64,000 nucleotides of DNA from Bacillus sp. FJAT-49736 (GCF_018343615.1 NZ_JAGYPI010000004.1:187588-251587), one strand, 5' to 3'; counted from the stretch's first letter, positions 16,216 through 25,134 are shown. Made by a program: numbers and translations. Notes: generated from the letters alone by a model not told the origin.

Positions 16216-16494
16216 GTGTCTATCTCATCACACTCTCTTTTGAAAAAAATTGAAGAAGAAGTTATGAAAGCCAAGCAACTGCAAGAGCTTAATAAGCAAA
16301 AGCAACATGTATATACAATTAAGACATTGTGTGAGCTAATGTTGGACCAGGAGACGTCTAGTACAATAGAGAATCCACGGTTAGTAGGCTCTGCGCTAGA
16401 TCCAACTCCAACATCTACTGTTCTAAGATATGAAAAATCACAGCCATTAAAAACGGATGATGGGGCAAATGGGGATTCCATTTTTGATTTTTAA
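16216..16494 (+). CDS. ywdI: YwdI family protein
   Basis: Small soluble protein of 92 residues. The charged N-terminal half (ISSHSLLKKIEEEVMKAKQLQELNKQKQH) is predicted helical; the C-terminal half is rich in Ser, Thr and Pro and probably disordered. It matches YwdI of B. subtilis by length, helix and position before ywdK and gerQ. Starts at GTG 16216 with AAGGAG upstream. Function unknown. Confidence 0.7.
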   Translation: MSISSHSLLKKIEEEVMKAKQLQELNKQKQHVYTIKTLCELMLDQETSSTIENPRLVGSALDPTPTSTVLRYEKSQPLKTDDGANGDSIFDF

Positions 16495-16549
16495 AGCCAT
16501 TTTTCTTAAAATGATGGGAGAAATAAAAGAGAACTGAAGGAGTGTAATT

Positions 16550-16921
16550 ATGAAAGCCTTTGTTATAATTGGTGCCATTAATGCTTTCTTGGCAGTCGCA
16601 TTAGGTGCGTTCGGTGCACATGGATTGGAAGGGAAAATACCAGAGAAGTATTTGGAGGTTTGGAAAACGGGTGTAACGTATCAAATGTTCCATGCACTTG
16701 GGTTGATTGTAATTGGTATTATCGCAAAACATATTCAATCATCTTCACTTCTGTCTTGGTCCGGTTGGTTAATGTTTATCGGAATTATCTTATTTTCAGG
16801 TAGTCTATACATATTAAGTGTGACAAGAATAAGTGTGTTAGGAGCAATCACTCCCTTCGGCGGTGTAGCATTCCTTGTTTCATGGGTATTGTTAACAATT
16901 GCTGCAGTAAAATATTTCTAA
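16550..16921 (+). CDS. ywdK: DUF423 membrane protein YwdK
   Basis: Integral membrane protein of 123 residues with four hydrophobic segments. The first carries the family motif AINAFLAVALGAFGAHGLEGK, followed by TGVTYQMFHALGLI. GAAGGAGTG precedes the ATG at 8 nt. It lies 55 bp after ywdI in the same direction and converges on gerQ. The DUF423 family is conserved widely in bacteria but has no settled function. Confidence 0.82.
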   Translation: MKAFVIIGAINAFLAVALGAFGAHGLEGKIPEKYLEVWKTGVTYQMFHALGLIVIGIIAKHIQSSSLLSWSGWLMFIGIILFSGSLYILSVTRISVLGAITPFGGVAFLVSWVLLTIAAVKYF

Positions 16922-16926
16922 GAAGC

Positions 16927-16954
16927 AACAGCCCTTTCATCTGAAAGGGCTGTT
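16927..16954. terminator. Shared hairpin between convergent ywdK and gerQ
   Basis: AACAGCCCTTTC and GAAAGGGCTGTT form a perfect 12-bp stem around ATCT. The flanking T tracts are short in both directions. Confidence 0.75.
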
Positions 16955-16965
16955 TGGTTATATCG

Positions 16966-17397
16966 TTATCTGGTAGGATACGTCGCCATTTGCTGAGTAG
17001 AACCAAATGGATACTCATACTCCACTTCTTCTGTAAACGTAATATAATCTACATAAACCATTGGGATTAGGTTTCGTTCCCCAGTTTGAGGATTACTAAT
17101 AATTACATGATCTCGGCCGGCCGCTTCTATTATCCCAGTAAACTGCTTTTCTCTCTTATTTTCGAAGGTAGCGTACAAATGGATCAGTTTCCCTTTGTTT
17201 AAACGTAAAATATTCTCAATATAAGACTGTTCTGAAGGCAGCATTCCTGGTATGTTGGGTCCTTGTGTTGTCGGACCAGCCGATGTTAATGGCGGTGTAC
17301 CGAATTGTGGCGCGTTTCCTCCATAGAAAGGTGGTGAACCGGCAGTTTGACGATACGGATAACCATAAGCGTTTGGATTAACATATGAATTTGACAA
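16966..17397 (-). CDS. gerQ: Spore coat protein GerQ
   Basis: Coat/cortex-interface protein needed for localising the lytic enzyme CwlJ and for Ca-dipicolinate germination; in B. subtilis it is cross-linked by the transglutaminase Tgl. The 143-residue protein has a low-complexity N-terminal half rich in Pro, Gly, Tyr and Asn (residues 1-55). A conserved C-terminal domain follows (YIENILRLNKGKLIHLYATF, then GIIEAAGRDHVIISNPQTGER). Starts at TTG 17397 with GGAGGG upstream. Position between ywdK and the hemQ region matches B. subtilis ywdL. Expected to be mother-cell expressed, though no promoter was assigned. Confidence 0.9.
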   Translation of the reverse strand: MSNSYVNPNAYGYPYRQTAGSPPFYGGNAPQFGTPPLTSAGPTTQGPNIPGMLPSEQSYIENILRLNKGKLIHLYATFENKREKQFTGIIEAAGRDHVIISNPQTGERNLIPMVYVDYITFTEEVEYEYPFGSTQQMATYPTR

Positions 17398-17694
17398 TAT
17401 TCTCCCTCCTTGAACTCCCCAGTTAGAAATAAAATATGCTTAATGACTATAGGACTTTCATCTGAAAATAAGAATTTAATAATTTTAAATTAAATTCATT
17501 TGAAACAATGTACTATACAACAGGCATCCTGTCTTTCGATTATTCTTTTCTGTCAGCTTTACACCTCTCTTTAGGAAGCCAGACTTGTATGGATGGTGAA
17601 AGGATTTATTTGTTATTTTCACTATTTCATATGTATGTAAAGGATGAAGGGGATATGCAAGGAAATTTTAAGAGGATTGCTATGGAATAAAAAA

Positions 17695-17716
17695 ACCCCT
17701 AAAAATATTTAGGGGT
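17695..17716 (-). terminator. Terminator of hemQ
   Basis: ACCCCTAAA and TTTAGGGGT form a 9-bp stem. On the minus strand it runs into a T tract (A run at 17688-17695). It lies 9 bp past the hemQ stop. Confidence 0.85.
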
Positions 17717-17724
17717 AATTGAAT

Positions 17725-18474
17725 CTACACATGTAAAAACTTTGCAATTTTATCTTCTTCAAGCAAATTTCCTACAAAGAAGGAACCAAATTCACCGAAG
17801 CGTGCGCTAACTTCGTCAAAACGCATTTCATAAACAAGCTTTTTGAATTGCAATACGTCATCCGAAAAGAGGGTCACGCCCCATTCATAATCATCAAAGC
17901 CGACTGATCCAGTAATAATTTGTTTTACTTTTCCAGCGTATTTACGGCCGATCATACCATGGCTGCGCATCATTTCACGGCGTTCTTCCATGGATAGCAT
18001 ATACCAGTTATCATTGCCTTCACGGCGCTTGTCCATAGGGTAGAAGCAAATATATTTTGATTTTGGTAGCTCTGGGTAAAGACGTGATTTTACATATGGA
18101 TTTTGATATGGATCTTCGTCAGAATTTCCTCCAACATAATTACTTAATTCAACCACAGATACATAAGAGTATGTAGGAATTGTATATTCAGCTATGGTAA
18201 GCTTATTGAATTCATTTTCTAGCTCATTAAGCTCTTCCATTGTTGGGCGAAGCATCCAAAGAATGAAATCTGCCTTTTGACCAACAATTGTATATAAAGC
18301 ATGGCTACCTTGTTTTGCATTTTGAGTTTGATTTAATTTATTTAAAAACTGTTGAAATTCATAAATTGCCGTTTGGCGTTCATCACTTGAAAGAGCCTTC
18401 CATGCCGGCCAATTCATTGCTCTTAAATCATGTAAGGAGTACCAGCCATCTAATGTTTGAGCTGCTTCACTCAT
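17725..18474 (-). CDS. hemQ: Coproheme decarboxylase HemQ
   Basis: Last enzyme of the coproporphyrin-dependent haem pathway of Gram-positive bacteria. It oxidatively decarboxylates coproheme to haem b with peroxide. Chlorite-dismutase-like ferredoxin fold, 249 residues (B. subtilis about 254). It begins [19 protein letters not shown], with [15 protein letters not shown] and [42 protein letters not shown] carrying the proximal His region. The start at 18474 (MSEAAQ) has GAGGTG 6 nt upstream; the longer frame to 18483 would place its ATG inside that site. Divergent from pta, as ywfI is in B. subtilis. Confidence 0.92.
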   Translation of the reverse strand: MSEAAQTLDGWYSLHDLRAMNWPAWKALSSDERQTAIYEFQQFLNKLNQTQNAKQGSHALYTIVGQKADFILWMLRPTMEELNELENEFNKLTIAEYTIPTYSYVSVVELSNYVGGNSDEDPYQNPYVKSRLYPELPKSKYICFYPMDKRREGNDNWYMLSMEERREMMRSHGMIGRKYAGKVKQIITGSVGFDDYEWGVTLFSDDVLQFKKLVYEMRFDEVSARFGEFGSFFVGNLLEEDKIAKFLHV

Positions 18475-18688
18475 TTTTATCACCTCAAGTTATTTTAATT
18501 CATCATAACTATAGCATAGTTTTTCCAATCAGATGAAATACAACACACAAATGTTTAAAAACAGTCAAGAAAAGGAAACATTAAATTCACAAAATATAAA
18601 CATTTGCCCTTATAGGGAAAAGCATTCATTCTTCTTAAAAAAGTTTGTTATAGTTTGGATAGAATATGTAATGAAGGAGGTAATAAAA

Positions 18689-19660
18689 ATGACGGATTTA
18701 TTCTCAGTAATTAAAGACAAAGTTTCCGATAAAGAGTTGAAAATTGTTTTTCCAGAAGGCTTAGATGAGCGAGTTTTAGCTGCAGCGGGCAGGCTGGCAA
18801 CAGAAAGAATCTTAACACCCATTATCATCGGGGATAAAGAATCCATTGAAGCAAAGGCAAATGAACTGCAATTGAAGCTTGACGGTGCGGTTCTATACGA
18901 CCCTTCTCAATATGAAGGATTCTCCGCAATGGTTGATGCTTTTGTAGAAAGAAGAAATGGGAAGGTGACAAAGGAAGAGGCAGAGAAAATCCTTTTAGAT
19001 GAAAATTATTTTGGTACGATGCTTGTATATATGAATCATGCCGATGGTCTAGTCAGTGGTGCGGCTCATTCAACAGCTGATACTGTTCGGCCAGCCTTGC
19101 AAATTATTAAAACAAAACAAGGTGTTAAGAAAACATCCGGAGTTTTTATCATGGTGCGGGGGGAAGAGAAATACGTGTTTGCCGATTGCGCGATTAATAT
19201 TGCTCCGGATAGCCAGGATTTAGCAGAAATTGCGATTGAAAGTGCCAAAACGGCGAAAATGTTTGACCTTGAGCCGAGAGTGGCAATGTTAAGCTTTTCG
19301 ACAAAGGGGTCTGCTGTGTCACCCGAAACAGAAAGAGTAACAGAAGCTGTTCGGATTTCAAAGGAACGAGCCCCAGAACTTGTGCTAGATGGAGAATTTC
19401 AATTTGATGCTGCCTTTGTTCCTTCTGTCGCGAAGAAAAAAGCTCCAGAGTCCGTTTTGAAAGGCGATGCAAATGTATTTATATTTCCAAGTCTTGAAGC
19501 AGGAAATATTGGCTACAAAATCGCCCAAAGACTAGGGAATTTTGAAGCAGTCGGACCTATTCTGCAAGGACTAAATGCACCAGTAAATGACCTATCACGT
19601 GGGTGTAATGAAGAAGATGTATATAAATTAGCTCTTATCACAGCCGCACAAGCATTGTAA
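18689..19660 (+). CDS. pta: Phosphate acetyltransferase Pta
   Basis: Converts acetyl-CoA and phosphate to acetyl phosphate for overflow acetate production with AckA. The PTA domain protein is 323 residues, the B. subtilis length. Family motifs include VFPEGLDERVLAAAGRL at the N terminus, NYFGTMLVYMNHADGLVSGAAHSTADTVRPALQ, and the C-terminal LEAGNIGYKIAQRLGNFEAVGPILQGLNAPVNDLSRG. The upstream open frame from 18533 is not part of the gene: GAAGGAGG lies 8 nt before the ATG at 18689. A family 1 repeat follows with no ordinary terminator, so the repeat's own inverted ends may serve that role. Confidence 0.93.
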   Translation: MTDLFSVIKDKVSDKELKIVFPEGLDERVLAAAGRLATERILTPIIIGDKESIEAKANELQLKLDGAVLYDPSQYEGFSAMVDAFVERRNGKVTKEEAEKILLDENYFGTMLVYMNHADGLVSGAAHSTADTVRPALQIIKTKQGVKKTSGVFIMVRGEEKYVFADCAINIAPDSQDLAEIAIESAKTAKMFDLEPRVAMLSFSTKGSAVSPETERVTEAVRISKERAPELVLDGEFQFDAAFVPSVAKKKAPESVLKGDANVFIFPSLEAGNIGYKIAQRLGNFEAVGPILQGLNAPVNDLSRGCNEEDVYKLALITAAQAL

Positions 19661-19678
19661 TATAGTTATAGTTGATAG

Positions 19679-19866
19679 AAAGGCTGTTTTCGAATAAATT
19701 GTTAAGATCCAAAAGCCGATTTTAACCTGTTGCTTTTTGTCATTTTTTAAAAGAATCTAACCTAGATTTAGCTTCGGAGCATCTTTTATTTAGATGATTG
19801 TTGATTTCAACTGGAGTAAGGATTAAGGTTTTCGTCACCAAAAGCAACAAAGTTTAAGAAGAGAGC
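19679..19866. repeat. Dispersed repeat family 1, 188-bp copy
   Basis: Begins AGGCTGTTTTCGAATAAATT and ends GCAACAAAGTTTAAGAAGAGAGCC; the last 24 bases are the reverse complement of the AAAGGCTCTTTTCGTAAACTTTGTTGC-type left end of the 12356 copy. The block CCAAAAGCCGATTTTAACCTGTTG is the reverse complement of part of the copy at 3725, which is also 188 bp long. Confidence 0.7.
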
Positions 19867-19892
19867 CAGCAGAAAAGTGAGATGAGACACTG

Positions 19893-20726
19893 GTGGAAAA
19901 AAGTCTATCATTATTGGTACAAGATAAATGGAGAATTATTGATCAATCAAGCTTAGGGCCGATGTTTGATGCCAAACAATCCTTCGCTATGGACGATACT
20001 TTGTGTACCTCTGTCGGAGCAAGGGTTTCCCCTCCAACTGCTAGATCTTGGGTACATCATCATACGGTTGTGCTGGGTATTCAAGATACGAGGCTCCCTT
20101 TTTTAGAGGAGGGTATGGTCTATTTAAAAGAACAGGGATACCGTGTTATCGTTCGAAATTCCGGAGGGTTAGCGGTTGTTCTGGATAGCGGAGTATTAAA
20201 CTTGTCTCTCATTTTCCCGGATACGGAAAAGGGAATTGATATTAATCGTGGTTATGATGCAATGTGGGCACTGATTAAGGAAATGTTCTCGGATTTTAAT
20301 GCTGAGATTGAGGCGAGAGAAATCGAGGGATCTTATTGTCCTGGAAGCTATGATTTAAGTATTAACGGGAAAAAGTTCGCAGGGATTTCCCAGCGTAGAA
20401 TTCGCAAGGGTGTTGCCGTTCAGATTTATTTATGTGTATCCGGCAGCGGCCAAAATCGAGCTAAGCATATTCAGCAATTTTATACATTGGCTAAAAGGGA
20501 TCAGGAAACCAAATTTATCTATCCAACTATTCATCCGGAAGTAATGGCATCCTTATCTGAGCTGCTTCATACAGAATTCACAATACAAGATGTCATGCTC
20601 CGATTTTTGAATGTATTAAAAGAGATGAGCGGAGAAATATATGGTGAACCATTATCTGGCCAGGAATTGGAATGGTATGAAGTAAACTATCAAAGGATAA
20701 TGGAGCGAAATGAAAAAATAAAATAG
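19893..20726 (+). CDS. lipL: Octanoyl-[GcvH]:protein N-octanoyltransferase LipL
   Basis: Amidotransferase that moves octanoate from GcvH to E2 subunits of 2-oxoacid dehydrogenases in the Bacillus lipoate pathway. BPL/LPL-type catalytic fold of 277 residues. Family marks include the [20 protein letters not shown] motif, the active-site Cys in [20 protein letters not shown] (about residue 149) and ISQRRIRKG. Position after pta matches ywfL. The GTG at 19893 has only a weak site (AGTGAGATGAG), so the exact start is less sure. A family 1 repeat sits on both sides. Confidence 0.88.
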   Translation: MEKSLSLLVQDKWRIIDQSSLGPMFDAKQSFAMDDTLCTSVGARVSPPTARSWVHHHTVVLGIQDTRLPFLEEGMVYLKEQGYRVIVRNSGGLAVVLDSGVLNLSLIFPDTEKGIDINRGYDAMWALIKEMFSDFNAEIEAREIEGSYCPGSYDLSINGKKFAGISQRRIRKGVAVQIYLCVSGSGQNRAKHIQQFYTLAKRDQETKFIYPTIHPEVMASLSELLHTEFTIQDVMLRFLNVLKEMSGEIYGEPLSGQELEWYEVNYQRIMERNEKIK

Positions 20727-20738
20727 AATGAATGCATT

Positions 20739-20856
20739 AGGCTCTTTCCTTAGACCATGTTGATTTTATACGAATATCCTAGTAATGACCTGGCTTTTGC
20801 TATGAGAACTATGTCCTTCATAAGAAAATAAAAAAACAATGAATACGAAAACAGCC
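20739..20856. repeat. Dispersed repeat family 1, shortened copy
   Basis: Runs from AGGCTCTTTCCTTAGACCATG to AATACGAAAACAGCC. The ends match the family; the middle is reduced to about 118 bp. Confidence 0.5.
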
Positions 20857-20865
20857 ATGTATATA

Positions 20866-20892
20866 ATCAAGGTGACTACCTTGATTTTTTTC
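20866..20892 (+). terminator. Terminator after lipL
   Basis: ATCAAGGT and ACCTTGAT form a perfect 8-bp stem with a 4-nt loop, followed by a T-rich run. Confidence 0.85.
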
Positions 20893-20913
20893 TTAAATTA
20901 ATTAAATTTTGAA

Positions 20914-20942
20914 TTGACATATAATTTCGAGGATGATATTCT
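20914..20942 (+). promoter_or_regulatory. Sigma-A promoter of the bmr leader-bmrCD operon
   Basis: TTGACA (20914-20919), 17-bp spacer and TATTCT (20937-20942). The start would be near 20949, 40 bp before the leader ORF. Confidence 0.7.
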
Positions 20943-20988
20943 ATCTAAGAATCTAAAATTACCAAAAAAAGCAAAGGAGGTTATCGTG

Positions 20989-21078
20989 ATGAAAGTAAAT
21001 ATTCTTTTAAACAAAAACACAAGCAATCATAATTTCATATTTCACGTAACCTGTCCTTATGCATTATTGAGTGTGTAA
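20989..21078 (+). CDS. BmrB-like leader peptide ORF (29 codons)
   Basis: A 29-codon ORF beginning MKVNILLNKNTSNHN and ending PYALLSV, preceded by AAAGGAGG at 20973-20980. An in-frame GTG lies one codon upstream (20986). It sits between a clear promoter and two terminators in front of a BmrCD-type exporter, the position of bmrB (yheJ) in B. subtilis, whose translation controls bmrCD by ribosome-mediated attenuation. Nucleotides 21044-21054 (ACGTAACCTGT, codons 19-22) can pair with the 5' arm of the following terminator, which is the structural requirement for that mechanism. The peptide is shorter than B. subtilis BmrB, so the symbol is not assigned. Confidence 0.72.
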   Translation: MKVNILLNKNTSNHNFIFHVTCPYALLSV

Positions 21079-21200
21079 AAGCATATAAAAAGTTCGAATC
21101 AAGCACAGGGTACGTTTCGGTGAAATTGGAATTGCTAATTTCACACGTTTCCTGTGCTTTTTTTGTGGGCAGCTGCCACTTGCGCAGTCTGCCCTTTTTT
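21044..21200 (+). promoter_or_regulatory. Attenuator of bmrCD: antiterminator segment and two tandem terminators
   Basis: Terminator 1: AAGCACAGG (21101-21109) with CCTGTGCTT (21151-21159), an inner GTGAAATT/AATTTCAC stem, then seven T. Antiterminator: ACGTAACCTGT (21044-21054) with ACAGGGTACGT (21105-21115), 10 of 11 paired. Terminator 2: GGGCAG (21167-21172) with CTGCCC (21189-21194), then six T. A ribosome moving through the leader ORF would mask 21044-21054 and favour termination; one stalled early would allow read-through. Confidence 0.72.
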
Positions 21201-21238
21201 GTGCCCAGATTCAAGAACAATGCAATTTTCTATCTATG

Positions 21239-21248
21239 TTTCGACAAA
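21239..21248 (-). promoter_or_regulatory. Spo0A-box-like site in front of bmrC
   Basis: The minus strand reads TTTGTCGAAA, a perfect match to the Spo0A box, 20 bp before the bmrC start and downstream of the promoter. Single sites of this length occur by chance, so function is uncertain. Confidence 0.3.
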
Positions 21249-21267
21249 ATAAGGGGGTGGATCACCT

Positions 21268-23016
21268 ATGCTTTGGAAATTAAGGTGGTTTTTTAAGGAA
21301 AATTGGAAGCGTTATGTAGTTGCGGTATTATTTCTAATTATTGTTGGAATTTTGGATGTTATACCGCCAAAATTAGTTGGAATGGCAATCGATGATATCC
21401 AGCTTGGCAGCCTAACATGGTCAGGTATTTATCGATATCTTTTATATCTAATCGTAATCGGGGTTATTTCATACGGCATTACATATGTTTGGATGTACCA
21501 ATTATTTGGAGGTGCCTTTGTCTTAGAAAGAAAGCTTCGTTCTCGGTTAATGGGGCATTTTTTCAAAATGACTCCGGCATTCTATGAACGAAATCGCACT
21601 GGTGACCTAATGGCCAGGGCGACAAATGATTTAAAAGCGATATCTGTAACAGCAGGCTTCGGTATTCTTACATTGACTGATTCTACAGTTTTTATGTCTA
21701 CTATTCTATTAACGATGGGTATATTCGTAAGTTGGAAATTAACGATTGCAGCGATTTTGCCATTTCCAATAATGGCTGTCTTAATAACCGTGTATGGTAA
21801 GAAAATTCATGAGCGTTTTATTAAGGCTCAGGACTCTTTCGGGGATTTAAATGATCGTGTATTGGAATCTGTAGCAGGTGTCCGCGTTATTCGCGCATAT
21901 GTACAGGAAAGAGCAGATGAGAAGCTCTTCAGTGACATGACGGAAGATGTTTTTAAAAAGAATATGGCTGTTGTAAAAATAGATTCTCTATTTGACCCGA
22001 CCATAAAAATATTAACAGGTGTCAGTTATTTGATTGGTTTGGGGTATGGTGCTTACCTTGTGTTTCACCAGCAAATTACCTTGGGAGATTTGGTTTCCTT
22101 TAATGTGTATTTGGGAATGATGATTTGGCCGATGTTTGCCATTGGGGAATTAATGAATTTAATGAAACGCGGAAGCGCCTCCCTTGATCGAGTGGAGGAG
22201 ACATTAAATCAAAAGGAAGATGTGGTAAATCCAAAGACTCCAACCTTATTAGATTTACCGGAAAACTTTCAATTTCAGGATTATACATTTCAATATCCTT
22301 CCTCGAATACTCCTAACCTCTCCAAGCTCCAATTGTCCTTAAAAAGAGGGCAAACGCTTGGAATTGTCGGAAAGACAGGAAGCGGGAAGACAACCTTTGT
22401 AAAGCAGCTATTACGTGAGTACAAAGAAGGTACAGGTGACTTTTCTATTTCAAACGTGGATATTTCTAAGCAAACGAAGGAGCAGGTTCGTAATTGGATT
22501 GGTTATGTACCGCAGGATCATGTTCTTTTTTCTAGAAGTATAAAGGAAAATATTCTGTTTGGTCATCCGGATGCAACGGAAGAGGATATTGAAAAAGCAA
22601 TAGATCTGGCATCCTTCCGTAAAGACTTGGAGTTATTGCCGGAAGGATTGCAAACACTCGTTGGGGAAAAAGGAGTGTCATTATCCGGTGGACAAAAGCA
22701 AAGGATATCCATTGCCCGGGCTTTAATCAAAAACCCGGAAATTCTTATCTTGGACGATTCCTTATCTGCCGTAGATGCAAAAACGGAAACTAGAATTATT
22801 GAAAATATCCAAAGAGAAAGAAGCGGAAAAACAACTATTATTACAACTCATCGATTATCGGCTGTAGAGCATGCCGATTGGATTATTGTGTTTGATGATG
22901 GAGCAATAGTGGAGGAAGGTACCCACGAGCAATTAATTCAGCACCAAGGCTGGTACCGTGAACAGTTTGTAAGACAGCAATTAGAGGAAGAAGAGGGAGC
23001 GGAGGTGACGTTATGA
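21268..23016 (+). CDS. bmrC: Heterodimeric ABC multidrug exporter subunit, BmrC-like
   Basis: Half-transporter of 582 residues (YheI/BmrC is about 585). Six membrane helices span residues 1-310 and a nucleotide-binding domain follows. It has Walker A GKTGSGKT (near 371-378), the signature LSGGQKQR, and Walker B ILILDDSLS. The residue after Walker B is Asp rather than the catalytic Glu, the mark of the degenerate site in heterodimeric exporters. With the partner it forms an ATP-driven multidrug efflux pump in the membrane. GGGGGTGGATCACCT precedes the ATG. The next gene starts 4 bp before its stop (ATGA). Expression is expected to be induced by ribosome-targeting drugs through the leader. Confidence 0.88.
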   Translation: MLWKLRWFFKENWKRYVVAVLFLIIVGILDVIPPKLVGMAIDDIQLGSLTWSGIYRYLLYLIVIGVISYGITYVWMYQLFGGAFVLERKLRSRLMGHFFKMTPAFYERNRTGDLMARATNDLKAISVTAGFGILTLTDSTVFMSTILLTMGIFVSWKLTIAAILPFPIMAVLITVYGKKIHERFIKAQDSFGDLNDRVLESVAGVRVIRAYVQERADEKLFSDMTEDVFKKNMAVVKIDSLFDPTIKILTGVSYLIGLGYGAYLVFHQQITLGDLVSFNVYLGMMIWPMFAIGELMNLMKRGSASLDRVEETLNQKEDVVNPKTPTLLDLPENFQFQDYTFQYPSSNTPNLSKLQLSLKRGQTLGIVGKTGSGKTTFVKQLLREYKEGTGDFSISNVDISKQTKEQVRNWIGYVPQDHVLFSRSIKENILFGHPDATEEDIEKAIDLASFRKDLELLPEGLQTLVGEKGVSLSGGQKQRISIARALIKNPEILILDDSLSAVDAKTETRIIENIQRERSGKTTIITTHRLSAVEHADWIIVFDDGAIVEEGTHEQLIQHQGWYREQFVRQQLEEEEGAEVTL

Positions 23017-25022
23017 CAGCAGGAAAGCAATTGTTCCGATACGCTCTAGCGTTCAAAAAGATTATTATTATTGCATTATTGATGCTTGGACTTTCGGTTG
23101 GGGCAGAGTTAACGGGTCCTTTTATCGCTAAAAAGATGATTGATTCTCATATACTTGGAATTGAATCCTCCTGGTTTGAGGCGAAAAAGGGAAAGGACGC
23201 AGTTCCATTTGATGGCCATTACTATAAGCGTGATTCCTACTTCGGCAAAGAAGAGCCAAAGGGCAAGGAAATTAGAATTATCCAAATTCGCAAGAGCTTT
23301 TATTTTATTGGCGAACGGCTGCCGTTTGATGGAAAAAGATCCTATCATAACGGGGTAGTCACTATTACAAAGGGTAATCAATCCCATACCTTTCCGGCAA
23401 AAAAAATAACAGGAGATCAGTTGCTCCGATTTTATCAGCCGGAGATTCCTAGAATGATGAAGCTCATAATCTTTTATTTTAGCTTACTGCTTGGAGCATC
23501 TATCTTTCAATATGGACAGCATTTTTATCTGCAAAAGGCATCCAATCGAATTATCCAAAAAATGCGCAATGATATTTTTCAGCATATCCAAAGATTGCCG
23601 ATTCGCTATTTTGATAATTTGCCTGCAGGTAAGGTGGTTGCAAGAATTACGAACGATACAGAGGCAATTCGGGACCTTTATGTCGCTGTATTAGCCAATT
23701 TTTTTACCAGTACAATCTATATAACGGGAATTTTTATTTCCTTATTTATATTAAATGCGAAGCTCGCAGCTATTTGTTTGCTGCTTCTTCCAATCCTGTA
23801 TGCATGGATGATAATATACCGAAAATTTGCTTCGAAATATAATCAGGTAATTCGAACAAAAATTAGTGAAATAAATGCTTCTATTAATGAATCCATTCAA
23901 GGTATGAATATTATTCAAGCCTTCAGACGTGAGGACCAAATGAAGGATGAGTTCGAGCAACTGAATGAAACACATTTTAAATACCAAAATAAGCAGCTTA
24001 ACTTAAATGCATTAACCTCACATAATTTGGTGGGTATATTGAGAACCATTACGTTTGTTGCTTTCATATGGTATTTTGGTGGGGGCTCTGTCGGTGTAGG
24101 CTCTTTCGTCTCGCTGGGTGTATTGTATGCCTTCGTTGATTATATTAACCGGTTATTCCAGCCTGTAACAGGTATTGTGAATCAATTTGCTAATCTAGAG
24201 CAAGCTCGCGTAGCGGGTGAAAGGGTATTTGAATTATTAGCGGAAAGCGGTACTCCGGTTGACGACAGTAAAATGGAGCGTTATCAAGGAAATGTTACGT
24301 TTGATAGGGTGACCTTCGGATATAAGGAAGACCACGATGTATTGAAGGATATTTCGTTTGATGCAAAAATGGGTGAAACAATTGCATTGGTGGGTCATAC
24401 TGGATCTGGGAAAAGCTCCATTATGAATCTTTTATTCCGTTTTTATGATTGCACAAAAGGCGCCATAAAGATTGATGGAAAGAATATTAATGAAATACCT
24501 GTGCAAGCATTACGTGAGCATATGGCTATTGTTCTTCAGGATCCATATTTATTTACAGGGACGATTGCCTCCAATGTTAGTTTGAACGATCCAGGCATCA
24601 CGAGAGAAATGGTAGAAAAAGCATTGATGGATGTTGGAGCGGATAAGGTACTGAAAAACCTAGAGAAGGGCATTGATGAAGCGGTAATTGAAAAGGGAAG
24701 CACCCTTTCATCCGGCCAACGACAACTAATCTCCTTTGCCAGAGCACTAGCCTTTAATCCTGCGATCTTAATATTGGATGAGGCTACATCAAATATAGAT
24801 ACCGAGACGGAATCTATTATTCAAGATGCGATGGAAGTATTGAAAAAAGGAAGAACGACCTTTATTATTGCACACCGGCTTTCAACTATTCGAAATGCTG
24901 ATCAAATTTTGGTCTTAGATAAAGGCAGAATCGTTGAAAAAGGAAATCATGAAGAGTTATTGGCGCTCGGGGGTAAGTATTTTCAGATGTATCAATTGCA
25001 GCAGATTAAGAGTGCTGGATAA
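23013..25022 (+). CDS. bmrD: Heterodimeric ABC multidrug exporter subunit, BmrD-like
   Basis: Partner half-transporter of 669 residues (YheH/BmrD is about 673). It has the long extracellular insertion between the first two membrane helices (about residues 45-135) that distinguishes BmrD from BmrC. The nucleotide-binding domain has Walker A GHTGSGKS, a non-canonical signature LSSGQRQL and a complete Walker B ILILDEATS with catalytic Glu. The functional ATP site therefore forms from BmrD Walker A/B and the BmrC LSGGQ, and the other site is degenerate. Overlaps bmrC by ATGA, so translation is coupled. Confidence 0.9.
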   Translation: MTAGKQLFRYALAFKKIIIIALLMLGLSVGAELTGPFIAKKMIDSHILGIESSWFEAKKGKDAVPFDGHYYKRDSYFGKEEPKGKEIRIIQIRKSFYFIGERLPFDGKRSYHNGVVTITKGNQSHTFPAKKITGDQLLRFYQPEIPRMMKLIIFYFSLLLGASIFQYGQHFYLQKASNRIIQKMRNDIFQHIQRLPIRYFDNLPAGKVVARITNDTEAIRDLYVAVLANFFTSTIYITGIFISLFILNAKLAAICLLLLPILYAWMIIYRKFASKYNQVIRTKISEINASINESIQGMNIIQAFRREDQMKDEFEQLNETHFKYQNKQLNLNALTSHNLVGILRTITFVAFIWYFGGGSVGVGSFVSLGVLYAFVDYINRLFQPVTGIVNQFANLEQARVAGERVFELLAESGTPVDDSKMERYQGNVTFDRVTFGYKEDHDVLKDISFDAKMGETIALVGHTGSGKSSIMNLLFRFYDCTKGAIKIDGKNINEIPVQALREHMAIVLQDPYLFTGTIASNVSLNDPGITREMVEKALMDVGADKVLKNLEKGIDEAVIEKGSTLSSGQRQLISFARALAFNPAILILDEATSNIDTETESIIQDAMEVLKKGRTTFIIAHRLSTIRNADQILVLDKGRIVEKGNHEELLALGGKYFQMYQLQQIKSAG

Positions 25023-25042
25023 TAACGTCCTTTTTTATAGAA

Positions 25043-25134
25043 AGGCACGAAAAACTTCTAAAACAGCCCGAATGAAAGTTGAAATAGCCCGAAAATGTAT
25101 AGAAACGGCATAAAATAATAATGAAATGGCCCGA
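25043..25134 (+). repeat. About four tandem 21-bp units with CCCGA core
   Basis: GGCACGAAAAACTTCTAAAAC, AGCCCGAATGAAAGTTGAAAT, AGCCCGAAAATGTATAGAAA, CGGCATAAAATAATAATGAAA and GGCCCG follow each other at 20-22 bp. The same family appears at 7228 (minus) and 40579. Confidence 0.55.

Noticed and set aside
17508-17690. Open frame of 60 codons between gerQ and hemQ
   Set aside because: No ribosome binding site at its ATG, no family resemblance, and it runs into the hemQ terminator region on the opposite strand.
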